This document shows positions 8,015-14,235 of a DNA stretch of 24,785 bases, one piece after another. The notes under the pieces were generated by a model that was not told the DNA's origin, made no database searches, and saw only the letters and a program-made list of their open reading frames with translations. How positions within the stretch are numbered: position 1 is the stretch's first letter; every line of letters begins with the position of its first letter. This stretch comes from a virus, in IMG/VR virus record IMGVR_UViG_3300043436_002337, positions 1 to 24,785 of that record. One strand, written 5' to 3'. A program made the translations under genes and the position numbers.

Positions 8015-8941
8015 ATGTCCAATATTGAAGTAGCACGACCCCTGTCCCCGGCTGAAGTCAACTGGAAGACCGCACAAAAGATTGCGAACACACCGTTTGT
8101 ACCTAGTGCGTTCCGTGGCAAGCCCGAAGCAGTATTCGCTGCGATCCTTTACGGCGACGAACTGGGTCTAGGGCCGATGCAATCGCTCAACTCAATCCAT
8201 GTTATTGAAGGCAAGCCGAGCATGGCTCCCGAACTGATGCGAGCCTTGGTCGCCCGTGCTGGTCACCGCCTAGATGTCAAGCTCGCAAGCAACGACAAAG
8301 TTGTCCTATGGGGCAAGCGCGCCGACAACGACTCAGAAGCCACAGTCGAATGGTCAATGAAGGATGCACAGCAGGCTGGCCTCGCTGGTCGTGGTGCATG
8401 GAAGACCTACCCTCGTGCCATGCTGTTGGCTCGTGCTACATCAGAACTGTGTCGCATGATCTTCGCAGACGTTGTCGCTGGCTTGTCATACACGCCCGAA
8501 GAAGCATCGTCTATCGCTGGCGTGGAATGGACTGACACACCCGTTGATCCGTTGCAAAATATTTCAGCACCCGTACTGACCGCAGCACCACCAACGACAG
8601 CACCCAACGCTGAACCACAGAAGGTCGTCGTAGAAGCCGACTGGGTTGAAGACCCGCCGTACGAACCGACACTTGACTGGACAGAAGAATTCCCCGGTGC
8701 AGAAATCCAAGAAGCCGTCGTCGTACAGCCAGCATCAACCAGCACCAATGTGGCGACACCAAAGCAAATCGGAATGGTTCGCGCGCTCCTGCGTGAATGG
8801 GGAGTCAACGCCGAAGAAGCCCTGAGCCTTGCCTCGATGCAACTCGGTCGCGAGATCACCACATTGGGAACCTTGACCAAAGGCGACGCGTCAGCGTTCA
8901 TCACCTACTTGAAGGACAACCATCCTGGCGGTGTCGTATGA
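8015..8941 (+). CDS. RecT-like single-strand DNA annealing protein
   Basis: I chose ATG 8015, with GAGAAG just upstream, over an in-frame GTG at 8003. This gives 308 residues. The N-terminal half matches the RecT-type core of actinobacteriophages: FVPSAFRGKPEAVFAAILYG, then ELGLGPMQSLNSIHVIEGKP and SMAPELMRALVARAGH. Residues after about 180 are a low-complexity Pro/Ala/Thr linker. The C-terminal 60 residues (from TPKQIGMVRALLREWG to LTKGDASAFITYLKD) form a small helical module often found at the end of phage recombination proteins. RecT proteins pair complementary single strands during phage recombination. No partner exonuclease gene is visible in this window. The stop overlaps the next start (ATGA). 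Confidence 0.8.
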   Translation: MSNIEVARPLSPAEVNWKTAQKIANTPFVPSAFRGKPEAVFAAILYGDELGLGPMQSLNSIHVIEGKPSMAPELMRALVARAGHRLDVKLASNDKVVLWGKRADNDSEATVEWSMKDAQQAGLAGRGAWKTYPRAMLLARATSELCRMIFADVVAGLSYTPEEASSIAGVEWTDTPVDPLQNISAPVLTAAPPTTAPNAEPQKVVVEADWVEDPPYEPTLDWTEEFPGAEIQEAVVVQPASTSTNVATPKQIGMVRALLREWGVNAEEALSLASMQLGREITTLGTLTKGDASAFITYLKDNHPGGVV

Positions 8942-9177
8942 ACCTGGTAAAACTATTCATAATGCGTCGTCGCTCACGCCAAGGCCACCTCAACCTAATG
9001 TCTCGACACCTCATTGCTTGTGCCGATCAGATCACCGAACTACAGCGCGAAAACAAAGCGTTGCGTATCCGTGGCGAACGCCTAGCGCAAGCCATTGAGA
9101 ACAACGACTGGACAGTTGACTATGCGATAATCTTGAGCGACAGCGTGTCAGCCTGGCGGGAGTTTGACGAGTCGTGA
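8938..9177 (+). CDS. Small helical protein, possible leucine-zipper type
   Basis: A 79-residue protein starting at the ATG that overlaps the recT-like stop. The N-terminus is basic (MRRRSRQGHLNL) and is followed by a long charged helix, ITELQRENKALRIRGERLAQ, with heptad-spaced Leu/Ile residues typical of a coiled coil. The C-terminus is acidic. A basic start plus coiled coil would suit a dimeric nucleic-acid-binding or adaptor protein, but this is inference and no family is recognised. Both ends overlap neighbouring genes by 4 bases, which supports real translation. Confidence 0.6.
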   Translation: MNLVKLFIMRRRSRQGHLNLMSRHLIACADQITELQRENKALRIRGERLAQAIENNDWTVDYAIILSDSVSAWREFDES

Positions 9178-9854
9178 CAGGTGAAGCAGTTACATTCAAC
9201 TTCATACCCGTTCAAGACTGGGTTGAAAAAGCTCGTTGCCGTGGCATGGATCCCAACATCTTCATGCCCGAACCAGGCGACTCGACTACCGAGATCAAAG
9301 AGATCTGCAACGGCAATCAGACCCGCAAGTTCAACCGTGACAAACAACGGTACGAGATGGTCGGTGATCCCCCGTGTCCAGTTCGCAAAGAATGCTTACA
9401 GTACGCAATGGAAATTCCCGGCAAAGTCGTCGGGATCTTCGGTGGCACATCCGAGAAAGAACGACGTGCATTGAAGTCAGAGTTTCGCATAGAAGGCGTA
9501 GAACGACGCATCCAGCACGGAACCATCGGTGGCTACAAAGCTGAATGGCAATTCGGCTTAGAACATTGCGATGCTTGTATCGCGGCCAATGTAGAAACAA
9601 CTCGACGCAACAAAGCCCAACAGAAATCCAAAGTAAAACATGGAACATATGCTGGCTATCGGTCAGAGAAGCGACTAGGGTTACCGATATGCGAAGCCTG
9701 CCAGCAAGCGTACGAGGTAGAGAAAGCAGACTACCTAGCCAAGACGACAGCCCTAGAGACGGACTCACCGTTACGCCAGGTGCTGAACCTACTGCATTCA
9801 GTCACAACAGCCGACTGGCCGATAGCAAAGGACATAGCAAGTGAACAAAGCTGA
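9174..9854 (+). CDS. WhiB-like regulator with C-terminal CxxC repeats
   Basis: A 226-residue protein starting at a GTG that overlaps the previous stop (GTGA). Residues 16-98 match WhiB iron-sulfur regulators: ARC22RG, EIC45, PPC68PVRKEC74LQYAM and the GIFGGTSEKERRAL turn. WhiB proteins carry a 4Fe-4S cluster on four Cys and act with the main sigma factor at promoters. Normally the second and third Cys are two residues apart (CxxC); here 22 residues separate Cys45 and Cys68, a 20-residue insertion. After the WhiB part come two copies, 41 residues apart (115-139 and 156-180), of HGT-x2-GY-x7-GL-x2-CxAC, a putative zinc-binding unit common in actinobacterial proteins. It probably switches phage or host transcription. 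Confidence 0.8.
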   Translation: MTGEAVTFNFIPVQDWVEKARCRGMDPNIFMPEPGDSTTEIKEICNGNQTRKFNRDKQRYEMVGDPPCPVRKECLQYAMEIPGKVVGIFGGTSEKERRALKSEFRIEGVERRIQHGTIGGYKAEWQFGLEHCDACIAANVETTRRNKAQQKSKVKHGTYAGYRSEKRLGLPICEACQQAYEVEKADYLAKTTALETDSPLRQVLNLLHSVTTADWPIAKDIASEQS

Positions 9855-10002
9855 TATCTGTCCCGACTGCGACAAAAAAAAGTTGCTCGTTCATGTTGCC
9901 CTCAACCTTTCAGGTGGCGGATCAATGTGGCTATGCCGGGACTGCTGGGCGAAACGCGAAGCACCGTTCGTTCGTGGCAACTACAAAAGTCAATGGGATT
10001 GA
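9841..10002 (+). CDS. 53-residue zinc-ribbon protein
   Basis: A short frame starting at GTG 9841, with AAAGGA ending 8 bases upstream (9827-9832), inside the end of the WhiB-like gene. It has two knuckles, CPDC (residues 7-10) and CRDC (32-35), separated by 21 residues, which is a typical spacing for a treble-clef or zinc-ribbon fold. The knuckles are linked by a hydrophobic strand (KLLVHVALNLSG). It ends YKSQWD, and the next gene begins one base after its stop. The function is unknown; small zinc ribbons of this kind often bind nucleic acid or another protein. Confidence 0.65.
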   Translation: MNKADICPDCDKKKLLVHVALNLSGGGSMWLCRDCWAKREAPFVRGNYKSQWD

Positions 10003-10003
10003 C

Positions 10004-10180
10004 ATGGGATCTTCATACTTTGAACCACCAGTCGAGGGTGACTGCGACACCTGTGGAGAATTCATTGAAGCCTGGGCGATCCCGCACAGTTTTAACAAGC
10101 AGACCGGGTATCTACGGTGCGCCCGATGCCAAGAGTTAGAAAACAAATACACACAAACAAAGGGGAAATACAATGATTAG
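10004..10180 (+). CDS. 58-residue zinc-ribbon protein
   Basis: A short frame starting at ATG 10004. Knuckles CDTC (residues 14-17) and CARC (about 41-44) are joined by a helix-strand segment (EFIEAWAIPHSFN). It lies in tandem with another zinc-ribbon gene of similar size and spacing, but the sequences are too different to call a recent duplication. The end overlaps the next gene by 8 bases, and the ribosome-binding site of that gene (AAGGGG) lies within this one. The function is unknown. Confidence 0.65.
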   Translation: MGSSYFEPPVEGDCDTCGEFIEAWAIPHSFNKQTGYLRCARCQELENKYTQTKGKYND

Positions 10181-10394
10181 AACATGGATACCAATAACCA
10201 TCCCAACAAGGATCGTGCTTGAATGGACAAATCCTGACGGCACATCCACATATACGCGCCGAGCAGTCATCGCATTCTGCATTGACGATGCTGGCGTACT
10301 GACATACATGAGTTGTGGTGGCCTTGATTACACAAGCAAGCCACGCCAGTTTGCATTCGTTGAGCAGTTACAGAACGGTGTGTGGCAGTCGTGA
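10173..10394 (+). CDS. Small beta-rich protein of unknown function
   Basis: A 73-residue protein behind a strong site (AAAGGGGAAA) much like that of the first gene of the operon. The sequence alternates hydrophobic strands and turns: WIPITIPTRIVLEW, then YTRRAVIAFCIDD, GVLTYMSCGGLDY and ending LQNGVWQS, suggesting a small beta barrel or sheet. There are two Cys but no paired knuckle. No family is recognised. Confidence 0.6.
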   Translation: MIRTWIPITIPTRIVLEWTNPDGTSTYTRRAVIAFCIDDAGVLTYMSCGGLDYTSKPRQFAFVEQLQNGVWQS

Positions 10395-10732
10395 TTATCC
10401 CATTCGCACCTGCTGTCCGTGCAGACGATCCCGTGACGTGCATTGAACCAAAGTCGCGCGCCAACGGTGCAGCGCGCCTACTAGACATCTACGCACTACA
10501 CGATGTCACCGACGAAGAAGCCGTACGACTGCTCCTGGGCCGACCCGCAACACTTGCCGATGAAGGTATCCGCCGTCGAGCATCCGACCTGCGAGCTTTA
10601 GGCTGGATCGCACCGACCGGGGAAACCCGTGCCAATGACCGTGGACGGCAGCGCATTATTTGTGCAATCACCGACAAGGGCAGAGATGCCCACATGAAAC
10701 TATTCGTAAACGATGAAGGAGACAACAAATGA
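10391..10732 (+). CDS. Winged helix-turn-helix DNA-binding protein
   Basis: I chose GTG 10391, which overlaps the previous stop (GTGA), over an in-frame GTG at 10382. This gives 113 residues. The central region, from LLDIYALHDVTDEEAVRLLL through GIRRRASDLRALGWIAPTG to the wing RQRIICAITDKGRDAH, has the helix-turn-helix plus beta-wing pattern of MarR/PadR-like or phage winged-helix proteins. The helix with RRRASDLRALGW is the likely recognition helix. It probably controls transcription or helps replication of the phage; the target is unknown. It sits in the middle of the regulatory cluster and is coupled to the next gene by ATGA. Confidence 0.7.
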   Translation: MIIPFAPAVRADDPVTCIEPKSRANGAARLLDIYALHDVTDEEAVRLLLGRPATLADEGIRRRASDLRALGWIAPTGETRANDRGRQRIICAITDKGRDAHMKLFVNDEGDNK

Positions 10733-10977
10733 ACCGTGAACCAATAGAAGACCCACGACCCAAGATCACACCACGCCGACCCGACTTTGGAATGGGCGAC
10801 CCCGTAGTACGCGAATCACAACACGACATGGTCGAATACTTGACTGAGGTAACGCGTGACATGAAACGAATCATGGACGAACACACCATCGAACTTAAGA
10901 AGCTCGTCGTAGTCCTGACAGCGATCCGGGACGCTCAACAGCAAGACCGCTGGAACCAACAAAGGTACGGACGATGA
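10729..10977 (+). CDS. Small charged helical protein
   Basis: An 82-residue protein. The first 30 residues are Pro/Arg-rich and probably unstructured (DPRPKITPRRPDFG). The rest is one long helix (MVEYLTEVTRDMKRIMDEH, then IELKKLVVVLTAIRDAQQQD) with heptad hydrophobics, so it may form a coiled coil. No family is recognised. It is coupled at both ends by ATGA overlaps, the second with the methyltransferase gene, so it could be a partner of either neighbour. Confidence 0.6.
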   Translation: MNREPIEDPRPKITPRRPDFGMGDPVVRESQHDMVEYLTEVTRDMKRIMDEHTIELKKLVVVLTAIRDAQQQDRWNQQRYGR

Positions 10978-12593
10978 CACTCACCTATGGCAGCCTTTTC
11001 GCCGGGGTTGGTGGCTTTGACATGGGCATGGAGCAAGCAGGCTACGAGCCTGTCTTCCAGGTCGAATGGGATAAGAACTGCCAAAAGATCCTGCACCACC
11101 ATTGGCCGACCGTCCCCAAATGGGGCGATGTATGCGATGTCAACGGCGCAGACCTACCACCATGCGACGTGCTGATCTTCGGATCACCATGTCAAGACCT
11201 ATCAGTAGCAGGCAAGCGAGCTGGACTCCAAGAAGGAGACAGATCATCAATGTTCTTTGAAGCAGTACGAATCATCAAGGAGATGAGAGATGCAACTAAC
11301 TCTGTTTACCCAAGAGCCACCATATGGGAAAACGTCCCAGGAGCCTTGTCAAGCAACAAAGGAGCCGACTTCGGTGTCGTCCTCTCAAGTTTGGCTGACA
11401 TCGGGGCGATTACACAAGAGTACGCCGTGCTGGACGCGCAATACTTCCGAAGCACCCCGCAACGACGACGAAGAATATTTCTCGTCTCTATCTTCGATTC
11501 TGCAGCCAGCGACCGATGTCCCGACCCGCTACTACCTGTCATCCAAGGCAGCCGAGGGGATTTTGCGAAGGGCCGAAAGGCGCGGAAAGACGCTACCCGA
11601 TTTGCTTCGACAAGCATTGATCCAAGTGATGGAAAAGAAATAGTTCATACATCGTCATCATTTGGTGACTTCAGCGTCATTGGTTTCGGCACTCTCAGAT
11701 CAACCGGTGGTGACTTAGGTGGTGGTTCAGAAACACTTGTTACTGCAATAGATCAAGTTAATATGCCTATTTCTGAACTTGGACCGACATTGACAACAAC
11801 CTACGGTGCAAAGAACTATTCCAACCACCAAGAAGTAATGTCAGGTTCTGTCATCCCTGTCGCATATTCGATTCGTGAAGATGCCAAAGCAAACAACTTC
11901 AGCGCAACCGAAACCGATACAGCCCTATGCCTCAACGGTCTAGTGCCATCAACACAGTCACACCATGCACAAATCTTTATTGCCGAACCACAACCACCGT
12001 ATGTATTTGATGCCACGCGCCATGACGACTTCCGTATGGACACCGAAACCGTTCCGACCCTCAAGCAACGCATGGGAACTGGGGGCGGGCAAGTACCAAT
12101 GCTTGCAGAAGCAGTTGCCTACGATGATCTTAACGGTACGCTCAACACAGTACATGGCACGCTACGCGTAAAACGCAATGGCGATTTTATTGCAGAACCA
12201 ATTGTTTACGATGGCTACAACCAAAAGCTGGACGACAGCGGAATTCACCGTTCGTTGAGGATCGGTCGAGATAGTAGCGACTTCATAGCACAACCTATCT
12301 ATTCATTTGATACCCAGTTTGGTAGCAATGCAGCCGTCCTTGAAGACACGTCGCCAACAATTAAATCATCTCAGCAACCACCGTCAGTATCTCCACCGGG
12401 ACTAGCAGTACGTCGACTTACCCCGTTGGAATGCGAGCGTTTGATGGGATGGCCTGACGACCACACCCGCTGGACAGCAGACGGCAAAGAACAAGCCGAC
12501 ACCAACCGTTACAAGCAATGCGGAAATGGTGTAGCGTCGCCCGTAGCACGCTGGGTGGGCGAACAACTACGATCCGTACTGGAGATAAAATGA
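10974..12593 (+). CDS. DNA cytosine-C5 methyltransferase
   Basis: A 539-residue protein. It has the conserved motifs in order: SLFAGVGGFD (I, cofactor binding, 7-16), GSPCQDLS with catalytic Cys73 (IV), WENVPG (VI, 118-123), TPQRRRRIFLV (VIII, 161-171), RRLTPLECERLMGWPDD (IX, 480-496) and YKQCGNGVASPVARW (X, 513-527). The enzyme transfers a methyl group from S-adenosylmethionine to C5 of cytosine in a specific site. No restriction enzyme is next to it, so it is an orphan methyltransferase, probably protecting phage DNA. The stretch 230-478, where target recognition lies, is unusually long and made of degenerate 30-40-residue repeats ending in forms like DFIAEP. A second open frame overlaps residues 106-223. 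The start overlaps the previous stop (ATGA). Confidence 0.9.
   Translation: MTLTYGSLFAGVGGFDMGMEQAGYEPVFQVEWDKNCQKILHHHWPTVPKWGDVCDVNGADLPPCDVLIFGSPCQDLSVAGKRAGLQEGDRSSMFFEAVRIIKEMRDATNSVYPRATIWENVPGALSSNKGADFGVVLSSLADIGAITQEYAVLDAQYFRSTPQRRRRIFLVSIFDSAASDRCPDPLLPVIQGSRGDFAKGRKARKDATRFASTSIDPSDGKEIVHTSSSFGDFSVIGFGTLRSTGGDLGGGSETLVTAIDQVNMPISELGPTLTTTYGAKNYSNHQEVMSGSVIPVAYSIREDAKANNFSATETDTALCLNGLVPSTQSHHAQIFIAEPQPPYVFDATRHDDFRMDTETVPTLKQRMGTGGGQVPMLAEAVAYDDLNGTLNTVHGTLRVKRNGDFIAEPIVYDGYNQKLDDSGIHRSLRIGRDSSDFIAQPIYSFDTQFGSNAAVLEDTSPTIKSSQQPPSVSPPGLAVRRLTPLECERLMGWPDDHTRWTADGKEQADTNRYKQCGNGVASPVARWVGEQLRSVLEIK
11290..11643 (+). CDS. Out-of-frame ORF inside the methyltransferase gene
   Basis: A 117-residue frame, +1 relative to the methyltransferase and fully inside it. 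Its ATG has a full AAGGAG (11277-11282) 7 bases upstream. The protein begins MQLTLFTQEPPYGKT and ends with RYYLSSKAAEGILRRAERRG followed by KTLPDLLRQALIQVMEKK. From memory, small phage proteins with this same C-terminal signature (SLSxIL, then RYxLSxKAxxGILRRAExRGKxLP) exist in many databases beside or within dcm genes, which suggests a real overlapping gene rather than a shadow. In the methyltransferase frame this tail falls between motifs VIII and IX, where constraint is weaker. Function unknown; a regulator or partner of the methyltransferase is conceivable. Coding status is not proven from one genome. Confidence 0.5.
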   Translation: MQLTLFTQEPPYGKTSQEPCQATKEPTSVSSSQVWLTSGRLHKSTPCWTRNTSEAPRNDDEEYFSSLSSILQPATDVPTRYYLSSKAAEGILRRAERRGKTLPDLLRQALIQVMEKK

Positions 12594-12715
12594 ATCAACT
12601 ATCGCCTGAGGAGCAACGATTCGTGGACAAAACAGTTGAAGTCATCTACTTCACGGGATTAACAGCAACGTGTGTTGCCATCCTGTGGTGGGTCATCGGC
12701 AAGATCACGAAATAA
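12590..12715 (+). CDS. 41-residue single-pass membrane peptide
   Basis: The ATG overlaps the methyltransferase stop (ATGA). The peptide MNQLSPEEQRFVDKTVEVIY is followed by a hydrophobic span FTGLTATCVAILWWVIG and a short basic end (KITK). The charge pattern predicts one membrane helix with the basic end in the cytoplasm. It is the last gene of the operon, and its end overlaps the end of the convergent integrase gene by 11 bases. A holin-like, superinfection-exclusion or accessory role is possible, but nothing in the sequence decides this. Confidence 0.6.
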   Translation: MNQLSPEEQRFVDKTVEVIYFTGLTATCVAILWWVIGKITK

Positions 12716-13604
12716 CTGAGTCAGGTGCTGAACCCGACCCGAACCGATCCCCATCAGGCTCGACAACAATCTGAGCTATCACATCAGCCTGGCTAACCAG
12801 CGACACAGGATTTAGTAGGCGCAAAGTCTGCCGAACATACCTATCGTTCGTGTGGCCGAGCCACTTCGCAATGACCGGGACAGGAACACCACGCTGAAAC
12901 TGACGCTGGACAGCCCACCGACGCATATCCTGCACCGTGAGCCGACGACCAACAGCATCCGAAGCGACATCATTGATCGTCTCAGTCGCGTGCTTAGAAC
13001 CAAACGTCCCACCGAGCGTAGTAGTCGCAGCGAACACCGCTGTCAGACCTAAAGTCAGCACTTCAAGCCGACCGTCCACCGGGATCTCGCGCCTGTTGCC
13101 TCGACGAGAACGCACCGTGACTAGCGTCTTCCCTTCCCATGTCCGAACATCCGTCTTCCGAATTCGGAGAGCTTCAGCGCAGTCACAGCCACCCCAGGCG
13201 ACCATCGCAGCGAGCCATTCCCAACGAGGCCCACGCTTAGAGAACGCTGACATGACCAACACCATCTCATCATCGGACGGCACAGTCGAATTGTCAAGCA
13301 CGATGACACGCTTCGGCATCTTCACCGAATGCAAACCGTGAACCTTAAGAACACCAGCCTCGACCAGCGCGTCCATCCACTTCGCGACCCCACAAACACG
13401 GGACGCAACCGAGGTTGACGTGTACTGCGAAGCCATCCAATCCACAAACAGTTGAGCATTCACCGCCGTGCAATCCAGCGGATGGATATCCACAAGAAGA
13501 CACCACCGTTGCCAGGTCATAATGTCCTTCTTATACCGTTTACGAGTATGAATCGAGGCATAACCCCCAAGATGATGAGCAGTAATTGATCGTACGGAAG
13601 CCAT
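12705..13604 (-). CDS. Tyrosine-recombinase-family protein, catalytic residues altered
   Basis: A 299-residue protein using ATG 13604 (an in-frame TTG lies two codons upstream). The N-terminal 100 residues resemble the SAM-like core-binding domain (RKRYKKDIMTWQRWC). The C-terminal domain follows the phage integrase layout: GGCDCAEALRIRKTDV (box I), VRSRRGNRREIPV (beta-hairpin), LTVQDMRRW (box II) and KWLGHTNDRYVRQT. However, box I Arg is Asp141, the hairpin Lys is Arg, the box II His is Gln225, and no Tyr lies 9-10 residues after His251 (Tyr255 is at +4). Only Arg228 and His251 remain in place. It may be a non-cutting DNA-binding derivative, or an integrase with displaced residues. It is convergent with the early operon. 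Confidence 0.75.
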   Translation of the reverse strand: MASVRSITAHHLGGYASIHTRKRYKKDIMTWQRWCLLVDIHPLDCTAVNAQLFVDWMASQYTSTSVASRVCGVAKWMDALVEAGVLKVHGLHSVKMPKRVIVLDNSTVPSDDEMVLVMSAFSKRGPRWEWLAAMVAWGGCDCAEALRIRKTDVRTWEGKTLVTVRSRRGNRREIPVDGRLEVLTLGLTAVFAATTTLGGTFGSKHATETINDVASDAVGRRLTVQDMRRWAVQRQFQRGVPVPVIAKWLGHTNDRYVRQTLRLLNPVSLVSQADVIAQIVVEPDGDRFGSGSAPDSVIS

Positions 13605-13846
13605 AAACAATGTTTACCACACATAATCGGAATTATTCGCCTGCAACGCACGCTGTCGGGCCATATCTGCGAAAATATTTTGCGATCACGCACGCTGTCA
13701 ACCCACACCCAGCATCCGGTTGGCCGTCGGCAGACTTCGATCGTGGCCAGCTCGCCAACCCCAGCCAGGTATCCGGCTGCAAAACACCCCAAACGCCCGC
13801 ACCTATGACACCCCCCGAATTTCGTCACCGACGAAATAGGTACAAC
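13605..13846 (-). promoter_or_regulatory. Integrase upstream region with promoter and repeated operator
   Basis: No gene is supported here. Read on the minus strand, TTGACA (13696-13701, perfect -35) and TATTTT (13672-13677) lie 18 bases apart. A 12-bp direct repeat, ACGCACGCTGTC on the plus strand, occurs at 13646-13657 and 13688-13699, start to start 42 bp (four helical turns). One copy overlaps the -35 and the other lies about 15-26 bases beyond the -10. A 10-bp palindrome AAAATATTTT (13672-13681) sits between them and includes the -10. This suggests a looped or cooperative repressor site. An attachment site may also lie here but cannot be recognised without the host sequence. Confidence 0.45.
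13819..13837. repeat. Perfect 8-bp inverted repeat
   Basis: ATTTCGTC and GACGAAAT are separated by ACC. There is no T-run on either side, so it is not a standard terminator. It lies 10 bases from the leftward terminator, on the integrase side. It could be an operator, a recombinase arm site or an RNA stem. Confidence 0.5.
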
Positions 13847-13877
13847 AAAAAACCCGCGCACATCGGCACGGGCTTTT
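13847..13877 (-). terminator. Intrinsic terminator of the leftward operon
   Basis: On the minus strand, GCCCGTGC (13873-13866) pairs with GCGCGGGT (13859-13852) in an 8-bp stem that includes two G-U pairs and has a 6-base loop. The run TTTTTT (13852-13847) follows directly. The A-run before the stem also allows weak termination of rightward transcripts. It begins 23 bases after the stop of the last leftward gene, which supports that gene being real. Confidence 0.75.
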
Positions 13878-13899
13878 CGTTCTCGGTATGTCGGCGCGC

Positions 13900-14184
13900 T
13901 TACTCGATGACACCCCGCGCGCCTTGGGCGTACGCATGAATTACCGCGACCAACTCGCGCGCCGATTCGGCAGCCGGGCGATCAAGAACAAACCAACGAC
14001 CGCCCCCACCCCCGATCTTCTCAAGCCACAACGACCAGCACCCGCGCGCCGTAGAGCCATATCGCCAACGGTAACCAGGCACCGGGGGAAGACCCCGCGC
14101 CACTATCGGCAAACAGCCCGACCCGCACCGATGCCCCAAAGGATCAAGCCCCGAACACGGGAGACGGTCTACCCGACTAGTCAC
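13900..14184 (-). CDS. Small conserved-looking protein, last gene of leftward operon
   Basis: A 94-residue protein from GTG 14184. It contains DRLPCSGLDPLGHRCGSGCL with three Cys, then VPGYRWRYGSTARGCWSLWL, GGGGRWFVLDRPAAESARE and the ending LVAVIHAYAQGARG. The Cys-rich start suggests zinc binding, and the rest looks like a small alpha/beta fold. The ribosome-binding site is weak. The frame is the same as that of the preceding Gp88-like gene, separated by its TGA and 17 sense codons, so read-through could in principle fuse them. Support for coding comes from the protein-like composition and the terminator immediately after it. No family is recognised with confidence. Confidence 0.6.
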   Translation of the reverse strand: MTSRVDRLPCSGLDPLGHRCGSGCLPIVARGLPPVPGYRWRYGSTARGCWSLWLEKIGGGGGRWFVLDRPAAESARELVAVIHAYAQGARGVIE

Positions 14185-14235
14185 GGCACACCACCACGAG
14201 CGCGCACATCCAACAAACCCAACACGCGAACACGA

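Noticed and set aside
13517-13861. Minus-strand frame of 114 codons upstream of the integrase
   Set aside because: It would run through the leftward terminator's T-run region, the inverted repeat and the integrase promoter, and overlap the integrase start in another frame; no ribosome-binding site is seen.
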